Shown here: in pieces, positions 26,197 through 36,572 of the stretch
Layout: the number at the start of each line of letters is the position of its first letter
Position numbering within the stretch: position 1 is the first letter of the stretch
Source of the DNA: Luteibacter jiangsuensis
GTDB lineage: Bacteria; Pseudomonadota; Gammaproteobacteria; Xanthomonadales; Rhodanobacteraceae
NCBI RefSeq assembly: GCF_030812295.1
Contig: NZ_JAUSSK010000001.1
Span: forward strand, 1,171,194 to 1,235,193
Reading direction: 5' to 3'
DNA: 64,000 nt
Notes under the pieces: model-generated
The model's database searches: none
What the model saw: the letters and a program-made list of their open reading frames with translations, nothing else
What the model was told of the DNA's origin: nothing
Position numbers and translations under genes: made by a program

Positions 26197-28350
26197 TTAC
26201 CGTGCCGGCACGCCCAGTTCACGCAACAGGGCGGGCGACGGATACACCTTGTCGATCAGCCAGCGCATGTAGCGCATGTCGACATGGATGGCGCGCTTGT
26301 AGCGCGGGTCGTACATCCAGCTCGCGCTGACCGCTTCCCAGTTGCTGTCGAAATTGAGGCCGACCAGTTCGCCCTTCGCGTTCAACACAGGCGAACCCGA
26401 GTTACCACCTGTGGTGTCGAGGTTGCTCAGGAAATCGACCGGCATGGCGCCTGACTTCGGATCGGTATATCCGGCGAAATCGCCCTTCCGGATGGCGTCG
26501 AGCAACGGCTTCGGCGCGTCGAAGGGCTCTTTGCCGGTGTTCTTCTCGACGATACCGGCGACCGTGGTCAACGGGGCATAGGTCACCGCGTCGCGAGCCA
26601 TCAATGGGGTGACCTTGCCGTAGCTGACGCGCAGGGTCGCATTGGCATCGGGGTACACCGCCTTGCCCTGCTTCTCGCGATAGGCGATCAGGGCCTGCAT
26701 ATAGGCTGGACGCAGGCGCAGCAGATCGCCTTCGCGGACCTTGCGTTCGTCCTCGATGCGCAGCAAGGCAGGACGCAGGATGCGCGCCGCCACCAACAAC
26801 GCATCGCCACTGTTTTCGACCTCCGCCGGGGCGGCGGTGAACAGTCGCAGGCGCTCGGCTTCGTCGCCGAACTTCGTCGCCGCATAGATGCGATCCAGCG
26901 CTTGCGCGAGTTCGGCTGGCGTACGGCCGAACACCTTGTCCACCTCGGGAAGCCGCTGGGCATCGGGCAGTCGCTGGTAGCGAAGCATCAGCGACGTCAC
27001 CAGCGCTTTCTCCACACGCGGATCGTAACGGCGCTGCACCTGCTTCAGCTGGCTCTGGATCAGGTCCTCGTCGCGCTTCTGGTAGCCCGTCTCGCGTGCC
27101 GCGTCCGCCTTGGGCCGCTCCACGGAAAGACGGTCCACCGCCAGCGCGCCACGCATGAGCTGGGTTTGCGCGGAAAGCAGCCCGACCAGCAGGTCACGCT
27201 CGCGCACGTCCTTGCCCTGGGCGATCAGGGCCGTGACCTGGTCGATCTCCGGCTTCAGCGCCTTTCCGTCGGGCTGCCCCGCGAGCCACGACAACATCGC
27301 GGCTTCATCGTCGCGGCGGACGGCGACAGCGTCGCTGCGCTGCAGCCCCTCGAGTTCGCCACTGAAACGCTTGATCCCGTTCTTCAGCGTTTGCAGCTGC
27401 GACGCATAGCGAATGCCGGCTTCCTTGTCGGCCTTGCCCTGGGCTTCGATCACGTCCTGGAGCGCCTTCAGCACGGCCACCGATGTCGGCAGCCTCCATT
27501 CCACCTGGTCGGCGAACTCGGCCGCCGTGCGATGGCGATAGGTGATGCCGGGATAGCCGGCGAGCATCACGAAGTCGCCTTCGGCGACGCCGTCGGTGGC
27601 GAGCTTGAGGTGCGAGGGCGGATGGTAAGGCACGTTGTCCGGCGAATAATCGGCCGGCTTGCCGTCGCGCCCGACGTACGCGCGCAGGATGGTGAAATCG
27701 CCCGCGTGACGTGGCCAGACGAAGTTGTCGATCTCGTCGCCGTAGTTGCCGATCGCGCGTGGCGGCGCGTAGACCAGGCGGATGTCACGCAGTTCCAGTT
27801 GTTTCACGAGGTAGAAGTCGCGCCCGTAGAACATGTTGGCGACGCTGCACTTGATGCCCTCTTCCGTCTCGCATTCGGCCACCAGCGCCTTGCTCGCGGC
27901 ATCGACGGCGTCGTAATAGGCCCTGCCAGTCTTGCCCCTGGCCTGCGCCAGGATGCGATCGGTGACCTTGTCGAAACCGACCGTGACGCGGAGACGGTAG
28001 TCGGGATTGGCCGGCAACTCGCCGGCGCGATCCGGTGCCACGTAGCCATCGGCGATGAGGTCGCGCTCCGGCTTCGAGTTGTACTGGATGACGCCGAAGG
28101 CCACGTGGTGGTTGGTGACCACCAGGCCGTCGGCCGAGACGAAGGAGCCCGTCCCGCCACCCACCTTGACCACCGCGTTGAGCGGCGCACGGGTCAGGTC
28201 GGCGAGGTCCTCCGGATCGCCACGGAAGCCGGCATCCTTGAGGTTCTTCGCAATTCCGGGCAATTGCGAGGGCAGCCACATGCCCTCGTCGGCTTTCGCG
28301 TCCAGCGCCAGCGCCATGGCGGCTCCCAGCATCATCGAGCGGATTCGCAT
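26197..28350 (-). CDS. S46 family dipeptidyl-peptidase, DPP11-like
   Basis: A 717-residue paralogue of the neighbouring peptidase. The start at 28350 (MRIRSMMLGAAMALALDAKA, a signal peptide) has an AGGGGA ribosome site; an ATG 14 codons upstream lacks one. Mature start is DEGMWLPSQLPG, catalytic His in VVTNHHVAFG, catalytic Ser in GGNSGSPVLNAKG. The residue 18 after the Ser is Ser rather than Gly, so its P1 preference probably differs from its neighbour's. As I recall, Arg or Ser here goes with acidic P1 (DPP11); that is family knowledge, not tested here. Confidence 0.88.
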   Translation of the reverse strand: MRIRSMMLGAAMALALDAKADEGMWLPSQLPGIAKNLKDAGFRGDPEDLADLTRAPLNAVVKVGGGTGSFVSADGLVVTNHHVAFGVIQYNSKPERDLIADGYVAPDRAGELPANPDYRLRVTVGFDKVTDRILAQARGKTGRAYYDAVDAASKALVAECETEEGIKCSVANMFYGRDFYLVKQLELRDIRLVYAPPRAIGNYGDEIDNFVWPRHAGDFTILRAYVGRDGKPADYSPDNVPYHPPSHLKLATDGVAEGDFVMLAGYPGITYRHRTAAEFADQVEWRLPTSVAVLKALQDVIEAQGKADKEAGIRYASQLQTLKNGIKRFSGELEGLQRSDAVAVRRDDEAAMLSWLAGQPDGKALKPEIDQVTALIAQGKDVRERDLLVGLLSAQTQLMRGALAVDRLSVERPKADAARETGYQKRDEDLIQSQLKQVQRRYDPRVEKALVTSLMLRYQRLPDAQRLPEVDKVFGRTPAELAQALDRIYAATKFGDEAERLRLFTAAPAEVENSGDALLVAARILRPALLRIEDERKVREGDLLRLRPAYMQALIAYREKQGKAVYPDANATLRVSYGKVTPLMARDAVTYAPLTTVAGIVEKNTGKEPFDAPKPLLDAIRKGDFAGYTDPKSGAMPVDFLSNLDTTGGNSGSPVLNAKGELVGLNFDSNWEAVSASWMYDPRYKRAIHVDMRYMRWLIDKVYPSPALLRELGVPAR

Positions 28351-28453
28351 GTTTCGTTGTCCCCTGTGGGTCGTGCGGAGCGTCCCGACCATAGAGGGCC
28401 CGAGGGGCCACTGGCAATGGCGCGGCGCACCACGATCCGGGGCCGGTGCGGCT

Positions 28454-28459
28454 TATAAT
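28454..28459 (+). promoter_or_regulatory. Candidate -10 box of tdh
   Basis: TATAAT in a GGCTTATAATGCCGG context, 53 bases before the tdh ATG at 28512, in the divergent gap with the S46 gene. No -35 consensus is visible at the expected distance. Confidence 0.5.
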
Positions 28460-28511
28460 GCCGGTTTGGGTCCGCGCCGCGGGCCTTCCCCGCACGGAAC
28501 CCACGAGCCCC

Positions 28512-29546
28512 ATGCAGCAGACGATGAAGGCGCTGGTCAAGCGCAAGCCCGAGCAAGGTATCTGGATGGAAGAAGTTCCGGTGCCGCAGGTCGGCCCGAA
28601 CGAAGTCCTGATCAAGATCGAGAAGACCGCCATCTGCGGCACCGACCTGCACATCTACAAGTGGGACGAGTGGTCCCAACGCACGATCACGCCCGGCCTC
28701 ACCATCGGCCACGAATTCGTCGGCCGCATCGCGGAGATCGGCCCGGGCGTCACCGGCTACAAGGTAGGCGACCGCGTCTCGGCGGAAGGCCACATCGTCT
28801 GCGGCCATTGCCGCAACTGCCGCGCGGGGCGCCAGCACCTGTGCCCGAACACCATCGGCATCGGCGTGAACCGTAACGGCGCCTTCGCCGAGTACATGAC
28901 CATGCCTGCCTCGAACCTGTGGCCGATCCCCGACCAGATTCCTTCGGAGCTGGCGGCGTTCTTCGATCCCTACGGCAACGCCGCGCATTGCGCGCTGGAG
29001 TTCGACCTGATCGGTGAGGACGTGCTCATCACCGGTGCCGGCCCCATCGGCATCATCGCCGCGGGTATCGCCAAGCACGTCGGCGCCCGCAACGTCGTGG
29101 TCACCGACGTCAACGATTACCGCCTGAAGCTCGCCGCCGACATGGGGGCCACCCGCGTGGTCAATGTATCCAAGCAGTCGCTCAAGGACACCGTGAAGGA
29201 CCTCCACATCGAAGGCTTCGACGTGGGCCTGGAGATGAGCGGCAACCCGCGCGCCTTCGGCGACATGCTCGACTGCATGTACCACGGCGGCAAGATCGCC
29301 ATGCTCGGCATCATGCCGCGCGGCGCGGGCATCGACTGGGACAAGGTGATCTTCAAGGGCCTCACCCTGCAAGGCATCTACGGACGCAGGATGTACGAGA
29401 CCTGGTACAAGATGACCCAGATGGTGCTGACCGGCTTTCCACTGCAGAAGGTGCTTACACACCAGATCGCAATCGACGACTTCCAGAAGGGCTTCGACCT
29501 GATGGACGCGGGCAACTGCGGCAAGGTCGTGTGCTCCTGGACCTGA
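28512..29546 (+). CDS. tdh: L-threonine 3-dehydrogenase Tdh
   Basis: A 344-residue zinc alcohol-dehydrogenase-family enzyme oxidising threonine to 2-amino-3-ketobutyrate with NAD. Seen: catalytic zinc Cys in [19 protein letters not shown], the structural zinc cluster [10 protein letters not shown], and the NAD loop [20 protein letters not shown]. An ATG at 28524 (MKALVKRK) matches the conserved family start and is equally likely; neither has a strong ribosome site. The partner enzyme Kbl lies 3.8 kb downstream on the same strand, split from it by a DUF748 gene. Confidence 0.94.
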   Translation: MQQTMKALVKRKPEQGIWMEEVPVPQVGPNEVLIKIEKTAICGTDLHIYKWDEWSQRTITPGLTIGHEFVGRIAEIGPGVTGYKVGDRVSAEGHIVCGHCRNCRAGRQHLCPNTIGIGVNRNGAFAEYMTMPASNLWPIPDQIPSELAAFFDPYGNAAHCALEFDLIGEDVLITGAGPIGIIAAGIAKHVGARNVVVTDVNDYRLKLAADMGATRVVNVSKQSLKDTVKDLHIEGFDVGLEMSGNPRAFGDMLDCMYHGGKIAMLGIMPRGAGIDWDKVIFKGLTLQGIYGRRMYETWYKMTQMVLTGFPLQKVLTHQIAIDDFQKGFDLMDAGNCGKVVCSWT

Positions 29547-29626
29547 TCCGCGCCGCCTGACCGCGCTCCCGCCAGCGCCCCCGCCGGGTACACTGCCCCG
29601 GGGGCCATGAGGTGAGGAGCGGAGGT

Positions 29627-32600
29627 ATGGAAACACTCAAGACACGCGGCATGGTGCACTGGCGCAAGGGCCGCGAACGCGCCCTCGCTGTTTACCGTTC
29701 GCGCCGGACCCGGCGTATCGCCTCCGGCGTGTTTATCGCACTGGTCGTCTTCGGTCTGCTCGGCTTCTTCGCCGCGCCGCCACTGATCCGTTCACAGGTC
29801 GAGTCGCGCGCCAGCGCGGCGCTGGGCCGGCCAGTCACCCTCGGCTCGATCAGCCTCAACCCATTCACCTTGAAGCTGACCGCCGAGCGACTGCACATCG
29901 GCGAGCGCGACGGCAAGACACCTTTCGTCGATGTCGAGCGGCTCACGGCGAACGCCTCCTGGGCCTCGCTGTTCCGGGCCGCCCCGATCCTAGACGAACT
30001 GCGCATCGACGGACCCCGGATCCACCTGCAACGCAGCGCGCCGCAACGTTTCAATGTCTCGGACATCCTCGAGCGCTTCGCGACGGACCCCGCCGCCCCC
30101 GACACGGGCCCCGCCAGGTTCGCGCTATCCAATATCGCCGTGCACGGCGGGCAGGTCGATTTCGACGACCGCGTACTGGATGCCACCCACCGCCTCGACC
30201 ACATCGAGATCGGCGTTCCCTTCATCGCCAGCCTGCCGAGTGCCTCGGACATCTTCGTGCAGCCCTTGCTGGCGATGAACGTCGATGGCAGCCCCCTTCG
30301 CGTGCAGGGACAGACCAAGCCCTTCGCCAGCAGTCGGGAATCGATGGTCAGTTTCCGGCTCGACAAGTTGGACCTGCCCCGCTATCTGGGCTTCGTGCCG
30401 ACCCCTTTACCCGTCGCCGTGCCGAGCGGCAAGTTGTCCGGCCTGCTCGACCTGCGTTTCACGATGACCGACGACAAGCCGCGCGTGGTGTTGAGCGGCC
30501 GCCTGACCATCGACGGCCTGCAGGTGAACGACACGAGCGGCGCCCGGCTGGTCGCGCTCGGCCGCGGCGACGTGGCGCTCACGGCCCTGGAACCGCTGAC
30601 CTCCCGCTACCGCTTCGGTACCGTGGCCATCGACGGTCTCGACCTGCGCTACGCGCGTCTTCCCGGTGGCCGCAGCAATATCGACGCGCTGACGGCACCC
30701 TCGCCCGCCACGGCGAAGGACTCGCCGGCGACGGACGTGCGCATCGACGCCCTCACGTTCGAGAACTCAAGGATCGAGTACGCGGATCTCGCGGCGCCGG
30801 CACCGGCGCATCTGGTGCTCGACGGTGTGCAAGGCAGCCTGCGCGGGCTCAGCACCGTGGCCGCGCCCGTGGCCCTGCTCGATGTCGCCGCGCGCTTGGC
30901 CGGCGGCACGGTCGCCACGCGAGGCAAGCTGGACCTCGCCGCGGCCCGCTATGCGGGCACGTTGTCGCTGGCGAACGTGTCCCTCGCGGCATTGATGCCG
31001 CTGACACCGCCGCTGCTGGACGCCGACATCACCGGCGGCGACGTCGCCGCGAACGGCGACCTGACGCTGGACTGGCGCGACGCCGCCATCGTCCGCATCG
31101 CCAACGCCAAGGCAAAGCTGGACGGCTTCCAGCTCGTACCGCGCAACGGCCGTGCTTCGCCGATCACCTGGAAATCGATGGCGGTGTCCATCGCCCTGGT
31201 CGATCTCGCCACCAGCGAGGCGCGCCTCGACCAGCTCACGCTCGACGGTTTGACGCTCGACCTGCGGCGCCTCGCCAACGGCAACCTCGACCTCGACCTC
31301 GCCGGCATCGTGAAGACCCCCGCCACGGCCGCCAAACCGGCTGCACCCTCGACCGCCTGGCGCTGGAGCATCGCCCATCTCGGCCTGAGCGACGGGTCGG
31401 TCACGCTCCGCGACGCCAAGGCGCCGGGCAAGCGCAATGCGATCACGATGCTGGCGACCTCGTTCGGCATCGATGGCCTGTCCAACGACATGGGCCACCC
31501 GCTCGCCCTGGACCTGAAAGGCAACCTCGGCAAGGGTGCGTTCGCGCTCACCGGCAAGGTGAAACCCCAGCCGCTCGATGCGGACCTGCGGGTGAAGGCC
31601 ACGCGGCTCGACGTGGCGCCACTGCAATCGCTGGTCAGCGTACCGTTGAACGTCCGCGTGGAGAGCGGCCTGCTCAGCCTCGACGGACAAGTCCGCTACA
31701 ACGACCGCGGCAACGCGCCCGCCCGGATCGCCTATCGCGGCCAGGCCACGCTTGGCCGCGTGCGCGTGCTGGACAAGCTGACCGACGCCGATTTCCTGCG
31801 CTGGACTTCGCTCAGCGCCACCGGCATGGTCATCCGCATGGGCGAGGCAGCGCCCCATGTCGCCATCGGCGGCCTGGCACTGGATGACTTCTATGCCCGC
31901 GTCATCATCAACGCGAATGGACGGCTGAACCTCCAGGACGTCGTCGCCAATCCCGAGGCGCCCGGGGCCGTGTCGGTCACCCAGGCGCAGGCTACGCCCG
32001 CACCGGCCGCACCGGCGGCCGAACATCCGGCCGCCACGCCACCCACGCCTTCGGCTGACATCCACATCGGCCAGGTCACCCTGACCAAGGGCCACCTCAA
32101 CTACACAGACAACTTCATCAAGCCCAACTACACCGCGGACGTGACACGGCTGACCGGCAGGATCGGCGCCTTCGGCACGGATGGCGGCGCACCCCCCGCG
32201 GAGCTGACCCTGCAGGGCCAGCTCGACGACAACGCGCCGGTGGACATCGCCGGCACGATCAACCCGCTGGCGCCGGTGGCTTCCCTGGACATCACGGCCA
32301 AGGCGGAAGGCATCCAGCTCGCCAACCTCTCACCGTACTCGGGCAAGTACGCCGGTTACCCGATCACCAAGGGCCGGCTCAACGTCGACGTGCACTACCT
32401 GCTCGACCAGCGCAAGCTGACCGCGGACAACCATATCTTCATCGATCAGCTAACCTTCGGCGACCGGCTCGAGGGACCCGGAATCAGCCATCTCCCGGTG
32501 AAACTGGCGGTGGCGCTGCTGAAGGACTCCCAAGGCCGCATCGATGTGCGCGTACCCGTGTCCGGATCGCTCGACGATCCGCATTTCAGCGTGGGCGGCC

Positions 32601-33220
32601 TGGTCTGGCGCGCCATCGGCAACCTGATCGTGAAAGCGGTGACCTCTCCATTCCGCCTGCTCGCCTCGGCGGGTGGCGGCCGCGAAGACCTCGGCTACGT
32701 GGAGTTCGCCCCCGGGTCCGCCGTGCTTGACGCGAACGCGCAAGCCAAGCTGGCCGAGATCGTCAAGGTGTTGGCCGACAAGCCTTCGATCAGCCTCGAC
32801 ATCGTCGGCCGCATCGATCCGGCGAAGGACGAATCCGGCCTCCGTACCGTCATGGTCGACGACCTGGTCCACCAGGAGCTGGTCGCCGACAAGGAAGACG
32901 ACACGACGCCTCCGACCGCCGCCGAGCAGGAAAAGTACCTGGAACGGGCCTATCGCCACGCCTCGTTCCCCAAGCCCAAGAACATGATCGGGCTGACCAA
33001 GTCGCAACCGCCGGAGGAAATGCGCACGTTGATGGAGACCAACATGCCGGTCGACGCCGACGCCCTGCGCCATCTGGCGGAACGCCGGGCCAATGCGGTC
33101 CGCCAATGGCTGCAAGGCAAGACGGACGACAAGCGGGTCTTCGTCGTGGCGCCCAAGACGGACGCCAAGGGTATCGATGACGGGGGCAAGACGACCCGGG
33201 TGGATTTCGGCCTGCACTGA
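29627..33220 (+). CDS. DUF748 (AsmA-like) large envelope protein
   Basis: A 1197-residue protein with one N-terminal TM helix (about 31-50, [20 protein letters not shown]) and then a very long repetitive beta-rich region typical of DUF748/AsmA-like proteins. A segment [20 protein letters not shown] and the [20 protein letters not shown] block near the C-terminus are characteristic of the family. Such proteins form long periplasmic bridges, and related AsmA-clan members move lipids between membranes; the role of DUF748 is not settled. The start at 29627 has a GAGGAG ribosome site at proper spacing. It is flanked by tdh and kbl. Confidence 0.85.
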   Translation: METLKTRGMVHWRKGRERALAVYRSRRTRRIASGVFIALVVFGLLGFFAAPPLIRSQVESRASAALGRPVTLGSISLNPFTLKLTAERLHIGERDGKTPFVDVERLTANASWASLFRAAPILDELRIDGPRIHLQRSAPQRFNVSDILERFATDPAAPDTGPARFALSNIAVHGGQVDFDDRVLDATHRLDHIEIGVPFIASLPSASDIFVQPLLAMNVDGSPLRVQGQTKPFASSRESMVSFRLDKLDLPRYLGFVPTPLPVAVPSGKLSGLLDLRFTMTDDKPRVVLSGRLTIDGLQVNDTSGARLVALGRGDVALTALEPLTSRYRFGTVAIDGLDLRYARLPGGRSNIDALTAPSPATAKDSPATDVRIDALTFENSRIEYADLAAPAPAHLVLDGVQGSLRGLSTVAAPVALLDVAARLAGGTVATRGKLDLAAARYAGTLSLANVSLAALMPLTPPLLDADITGGDVAANGDLTLDWRDAAIVRIANAKAKLDGFQLVPRNGRASPITWKSMAVSIALVDLATSEARLDQLTLDGLTLDLRRLANGNLDLDLAGIVKTPATAAKPAAPSTAWRWSIAHLGLSDGSVTLRDAKAPGKRNAITMLATSFGIDGLSNDMGHPLALDLKGNLGKGAFALTGKVKPQPLDADLRVKATRLDVAPLQSLVSVPLNVRVESGLLSLDGQVRYNDRGNAPARIAYRGQATLGRVRVLDKLTDADFLRWTSLSATGMVIRMGEAAPHVAIGGLALDDFYARVIINANGRLNLQDVVANPEAPGAVSVTQAQATPAPAAPAAEHPAATPPTPSADIHIGQVTLTKGHLNYTDNFIKPNYTADVTRLTGRIGAFGTDGGAPPAELTLQGQLDDNAPVDIAGTINPLAPVASLDITAKAEGIQLANLSPYSGKYAGYPITKGRLNVDVHYLLDQRKLTADNHIFIDQLTFGDRLEGPGISHLPVKLAVALLKDSQGRIDVRVPVSGSLDDPHFSVGGLVWRAIGNLIVKAVTSPFRLLASAGGGREDLGYVEFAPGSAVLDANAQAKLAEIVKVLADKPSISLDIVGRIDPAKDESGLRTVMVDDLVHQELVADKEDDTTPPTAAEQEKYLERAYRHASFPKPKNMIGLTKSQPPEEMRTLMETNMPVDADALRHLAERRANAVRQWLQGKTDDKRVFVVAPKTDAKGIDDGGKTTRVDFGLH

Positions 33221-33299
33221 CGCTCCCTGGATCGAGGTTTTCTCATTCGTGCAAAGGCCTCACAATCGGGAGATTCCTCCGTCCCCGGAAACCTCCGCC

Positions 33300-34499
33300 A
33301 TGACCTACCCCGGCCAGACCCGTTTCGCCAGCGAACTCGACTCCATCCGCGAACAGGGCTTGTTCAAGAACGAGCGCATCATCGTCTCTCCGCAGTCGGC
33401 GGAGATCGAGCTGGAAGGCGGCCGGAAGGTTCTCAATTTCTGTGCGAACAACTACCTGGGGCTGGCCGACCATCCCGAGGTCATCCAGGCGGCCAAGGAT
33501 GCACTCGACACCCATGGTTTCGGCATGGCCAGCGTGCGCTTCATCTGTGGCACGCAGGACCTGCACAAGGAACTGGAGCGAAAGATCGCCGACTTCTTCG
33601 GCAAAGAGGACACGATCCTCTATGCCGCCTGCTTCGACGCCAACGGTGGACTGTTCGAGCCGCTGCTGGGCGAGGAAGACGCGATCATCTCCGACGCACT
33701 GAACCACGCCTCGATCATCGACGGCATCCGCCTGTGCAAGGCCAAGCGCTTCCGCTACGCCAACTGCGATATGGCCGATCTCGAGGCCCAATTGCAGGCG
33801 GCCGATGCCGCAGGTGCCCGGACCAAGCTCATCACCACCGATGGCGCGTTCTCGATGGACGGCTTCGTTGCGCCCCTCGCCGAAATCACCGCCCTCGCGC
33901 GCAAGTACGACGCGTTGGTGCACATCGACGAATGCCATTGCACGGGCTTCCTCGGTGAGACCGGTCGCGGTTCGGCGGAGCTGCACGGCGTGCTCGACAA
34001 GATCGACATCATCACCGGAACCCTTGGCAAGGCCCTCGGCGGCGCCCTCGGCGGCTTCACCACGGGTCGTCGCGAAGTGATCGAGCTGCTGCGCCAGCGT
34101 TCCCGCCCCTACCTGTTCTCCAACTCACTGCCGCCGCACGTGGTGGCAGCGGGCAGCAAGGTGTTCGACATGCTCGCCGCCGCCGGCGACCTGCGTGAAC
34201 GGGTGAAGGAAAACACCCGCTACTTCCGCGAGAAGATGACCGAGGCGGGCTTCGACATCCGTCCCGGACAGCACCCGATCGTCCCGGTGATGATCTACGA
34301 CGCGAAGCAGGCGCAGGCCATGGCGGCGGAACTGCTCGACGAAGGCATCTACGTCACCGGCTTCTTCTTCCCCGTGGTACCGCAGGGCAAGGCGCGCATA
34401 CGCACGCAGATGAGCGCCGCGCATACGCGTGAGCACCTGGACAAGGCCATAGCGGCGTTCACCAAGGTGGGCAGGAAGCTGGGCGTGCTGAAGGGCTGA
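33300..34499 (+). CDS. kbl: 2-amino-3-ketobutyrate CoA ligase Kbl
   Basis: A 399-residue PLP enzyme of the alpha-oxoamine synthase family. It cleaves 2-amino-3-ketobutyrate with CoA to glycine and acetyl-CoA, completing threonine breakdown with Tdh. Seen: [15 protein letters not shown], the [19 protein letters not shown] block and the PLP lysine K244 in [14 protein letters not shown]. The start at 33300 matches the family N-terminus. It is a relative of the autoinducer synthase at 50.0 kb but clearly distinct. Confidence 0.95.
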   Translation: MTYPGQTRFASELDSIREQGLFKNERIIVSPQSAEIELEGGRKVLNFCANNYLGLADHPEVIQAAKDALDTHGFGMASVRFICGTQDLHKELERKIADFFGKEDTILYAACFDANGGLFEPLLGEEDAIISDALNHASIIDGIRLCKAKRFRYANCDMADLEAQLQAADAAGARTKLITTDGAFSMDGFVAPLAEITALARKYDALVHIDECHCTGFLGETGRGSAELHGVLDKIDIITGTLGKALGGALGGFTTGRREVIELLRQRSRPYLFSNSLPPHVVAAGSKVFDMLAAAGDLRERVKENTRYFREKMTEAGFDIRPGQHPIVPVMIYDAKQAQAMAAELLDEGIYVTGFFFPVVPQGKARIRTQMSAAHTREHLDKAIAAFTKVGRKLGVLKG

Positions 34500-34523
34500 G
34501 TCCCCACCGGCCCCCAAAGCCCC

Positions 34524-34545
34524 GTTCGTGGCCAAGGCCGCGAAC
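34524..34545. terminator. Hairpin between convergent kbl and pseudouridine synthase genes
   Basis: GTTCGTGGCC-AA-GGCCGCGAAC can form a 10-pair stem (one G-U). There is no T-run, so it may act as a factor-aided or bidirectional stop. Confidence 0.45.
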
Positions 34546-34553
34546 CAGGGGCC

Positions 34554-35318
34554 TCAGCGCCTCCGCAGGGCCGCCACCTCCGCAGGGCCGAGGTGGCGCC
34601 ACTGTCCCTTGGCCAGGTCCCCCAGGACGAGATCGCCGATGGCGACGCGCACCAGCCGCAACACGTCGAAACCCAGCGCCGCCAGCAAGCGCCGGATATG
34701 GCGGTTGCGTCCCTCGTCGAGGGTGACTTCCAGCCACGCATTGCGCTCGCCCTGGCGCAACAGCGACGCCGCGGCCGCGCGCAGGGTCTCGCCCGTATCG
34801 ACCACGCCTTCGCACATCGCGGCGACCGTCGCCGCATCCGGCTGTCCCGCCACCTGCACGTGGTAGGTCTTCGGCACGTGGGTCGCCGGCTCGGTGATTC
34901 CGGCGGCCCATGCCGTATCGTTCGACAGCAGCAGCAATCCCTCACTCGCCTTGTCGAGCCTTCCCACCGGTCCCAACCAGGGAAGCCCGGCCCCATCGAG
35001 CAGTGAATAAACCGTGTCACGACCCCGCTCGTCCGCGGCCGATACCACGATGCCGCGTGGCTTGTTCATCGCGATATAAACGGGCGCCACGGCCTGCGCG
35101 GCGCCACCGTCGATTTCGATACGCTCGTTGCCCGCCAGCGGAAACCCGGGATCGCGCACGATCCGGCCATCGACCCTGACCCTCCCCTCGCGCGCCAGCC
35201 GCTCGCCCTGGCTGCGAGAACAGATGCCGCGCTTGGAAAGCACGCGGGCGAGGCCGAACACGGGAGTGGCGGTGCGACGCGGACGCGATGTCGGCGAGCG
35301 GGGTGGCTTGCGGGGCAT
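34554..35318 (-). CDS. RsuA/RluB-family 23S/16S rRNA pseudouridine synthase
   Basis: A 254-residue protein with an N-terminal S4 RNA-binding domain (LARVLSKRGICSRSQGERL) and a pseudouridine synthase core. The catalytic Asp lies in LGPVGRLDKASEGLLLLSND and is followed by PKTYHVQV and EGRNRHIRRLLAALGFDVLR. The exact rRNA target (RluB, RluE, RluF or RsuA type) cannot be fixed from sequence. The start at 35318 follows a TATCC/TATAC-type region; a longer upstream extension reads through repeat DNA. Confidence 0.87.
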   Translation of the reverse strand: MPRKPPRSPTSRPRRTATPVFGLARVLSKRGICSRSQGERLAREGRVRVDGRIVRDPGFPLAGNERIEIDGGAAQAVAPVYIAMNKPRGIVVSAADERGRDTVYSLLDGAGLPWLGPVGRLDKASEGLLLLSNDTAWAAGITEPATHVPKTYHVQVAGQPDAATVAAMCEGVVDTGETLRAAAASLLRQGERNAWLEVTLDEGRNRHIRRLLAALGFDVLRLVRVAIGDLVLGDLAKGQWRHLGPAEVAALRRR

Positions 35319-35381
35319 GCGTATAAGGATAGTGGCTGGTGGGCGAAGCTTCATCGAGGATTTCTTTTGAGGGCTATTTGA

Positions 35382-35519
35382 GGGCTCGGCTTCGCCCCTC
35401 GCGTTCGTCGTGTGCGTGGCGGCCGACGGCTCTGCCCCAGCCCCAACGCGAGGGCGAAGCCGAGCCGTGCCGGAAACCGGCCCACCGCCGCGAGATCGCC
35501 GACAGGGTCGGCTCCCACC
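35382..35519. repeat. Composite repeat with a 22-bp inverted repeat and a REP-like end
   Basis: A GGCTCGGCTTCGCCC-TCGCGTT arm at 35383 is matched in reverse at 35445-35467 (AACGCGAGGGCGAAGCCGAG...). Between them lies GTGTGCGTGGCGGCCGACGG. The element ends in GATCGCCGACAGGGTCGGCT-CCCAC at 35494-35519. Parts of it recur in 22643-22978. The rest of 35319-35603 holds only this element and a terminator. Confidence 0.75.
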
Positions 35520-35546
35520 AGAAGATGCCGGCACAAATGCCGGCCC

Positions 35547-35578
35547 AAAAAAAACGGCATGCCGGAGCATGCCGTTTC
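35547..35578 (-). terminator. Rho-independent terminator of the NlpC/P60 gene
   Basis: On the minus strand AAACGGCATGC-TCCG-GCATGCCGTTT forms a strong stem followed by TTTTTTTT. It lies 26 bp after the stop of the NlpC/P60 gene. Confidence 0.9.
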
Positions 35579-35603
35579 GGAAATATGCGTTGAAGGGTGC
35601 CCG

Positions 35604-36308
35604 TCAGATCTTTGCGATGCCTTCGGGGCGCTTGGCGCCGACGAAGTGCTTGGCCCAATAGGCCTCGTTGAGGCTGTCGACACGGACGGTCTTGCCCGCC
35701 GACGGCGAATGGATGAACTGGCCGTTGTCGATGTAGATGCCTACGTGCGACACGGCTTTGCCGCGTGTACGGAAGAAGACCAGGTCGCCCGTCTTCATCT
35801 CGCTGCGCTTGACCTTCAGGCCCGCGAGGAACTGGCTGGCGGAATTGGTCGGAAGGTCGAGGCCGATGCTGTGCATGAACACGTAGCGGACGAAGCCGCT
35901 GCAATCGAAGCCGGTGGACGGCGCACGGCCTCCACGGTGGTAACGGATGTCGCGCAGCTTCATCGCGAAAGCGAGAAGCGCCTCTCGTGCATGACCGTCG
36001 ACATGGCCGGCCAGCTTGGCGGTGGCGGCGGCGACGAGGCTGTCGTCGTCATCGTCGGCGGTGGCATCGTCGTTGGCGGCGACCTGGCTGGCGGCGGCGG
36101 GGGCCGCGGCTGCGATCAGCGAGGTGGCATCGGGAACGGCGGACTGGGCGAGCGCGGTGGCCGGGGCGAACACCGGCAGGTCGGTCAGAAGGAGTGCGGC
36201 GGATTGGTCGAGGCCGTGCGGGACGGTGACCGTGTCGGCGATAACGGGTGTTACGGCGGCGATACAAAACGTGGCTAACGCGAGAGCGGTCAGTCGCTTT
36301 AAATGCAT
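35604..36308 (-). CDS. NlpC/P60 family cell-wall hydrolase
   Basis: A 234-residue exported protein: signal peptide (first ~24 residues), an Ala- and Asp-rich linker, then a C-terminal NlpC/P60 domain. The catalytic Cys136 is in TGFDCSGFVRYVF, the His in VSHVGIYI, and a third polar residue in FIHSPSAG. The family cleaves peptide stems of peptidoglycan, usually between D-Glu and the third residue. Four TTCAC direct repeats lie just upstream, suggesting regulated expression. Confidence 0.9.
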   Translation of the reverse strand: MHLKRLTALALATFCIAAVTPVIADTVTVPHGLDQSAALLLTDLPVFAPATALAQSAVPDATSLIAAAAPAAASQVAANDDATADDDDDSLVAAATAKLAGHVDGHAREALLAFAMKLRDIRYHRGGRAPSTGFDCSGFVRYVFMHSIGLDLPTNSASQFLAGLKVKRSEMKTGDLVFFRTRGKAVSHVGIYIDNGQFIHSPSAGKTVRVDSLNEAYWAKHFVGAKRPEGIAKI

Positions 36309-36572
36309 GAGCGAAAAGGCCTATTCATCGTGAAGTTAAGCCGCCGTGAAGGTGAGACGACCGTGAACGAGGGGTGAAGTTACCAAACCGGATTCAACAA
36401 GTTGTTCGCATAAGGTTAAAAACGGTCATTCCTAGGAAACATTCAGAGAAGTCGCAGGAAACTGCGGTCCACGGGGCAAATATCTGAACGGACATAAGGA
36501 CTTACTTTCACCAATGTGACGGCCCGGCGACGCCGTCACGGCGGGGCGGTTACCGAATCTGTGCATCAGGTC
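36309..36572. other. 264-bp AT-richer gap between NlpC/P60 and yggS genes
   Basis: Base composition drops clearly compared with the neighbours. Besides the TTCAC repeats there is GTGACGGCCCGGCGACGCCG-TCAC near 36515-36540, an imperfect hairpin that may end the yggS transcript. No ORF of note. Confidence 0.5.
36330..36379 (-). promoter_or_regulatory. Four TTCAC direct repeats upstream of the NlpC/P60 gene
   Basis: On the minus strand CTTCAC or GTTCAC occurs at 36330, 36346, 36363 and 36374 (spacings 16, 17 and 11 bases), starting 22 bases before the ATG. The arrangement is like binding sites for an OmpR-type response regulator, but the regulator is unknown. Confidence 0.45.

Noticed and set aside
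33300..34499. kbl considered as a second autoinducer synthase
   Set aside because: It has the full Kbl pattern ([29 protein letters not shown]) and a Tdh partner nearby; the CqsA-specific blocks are absent.
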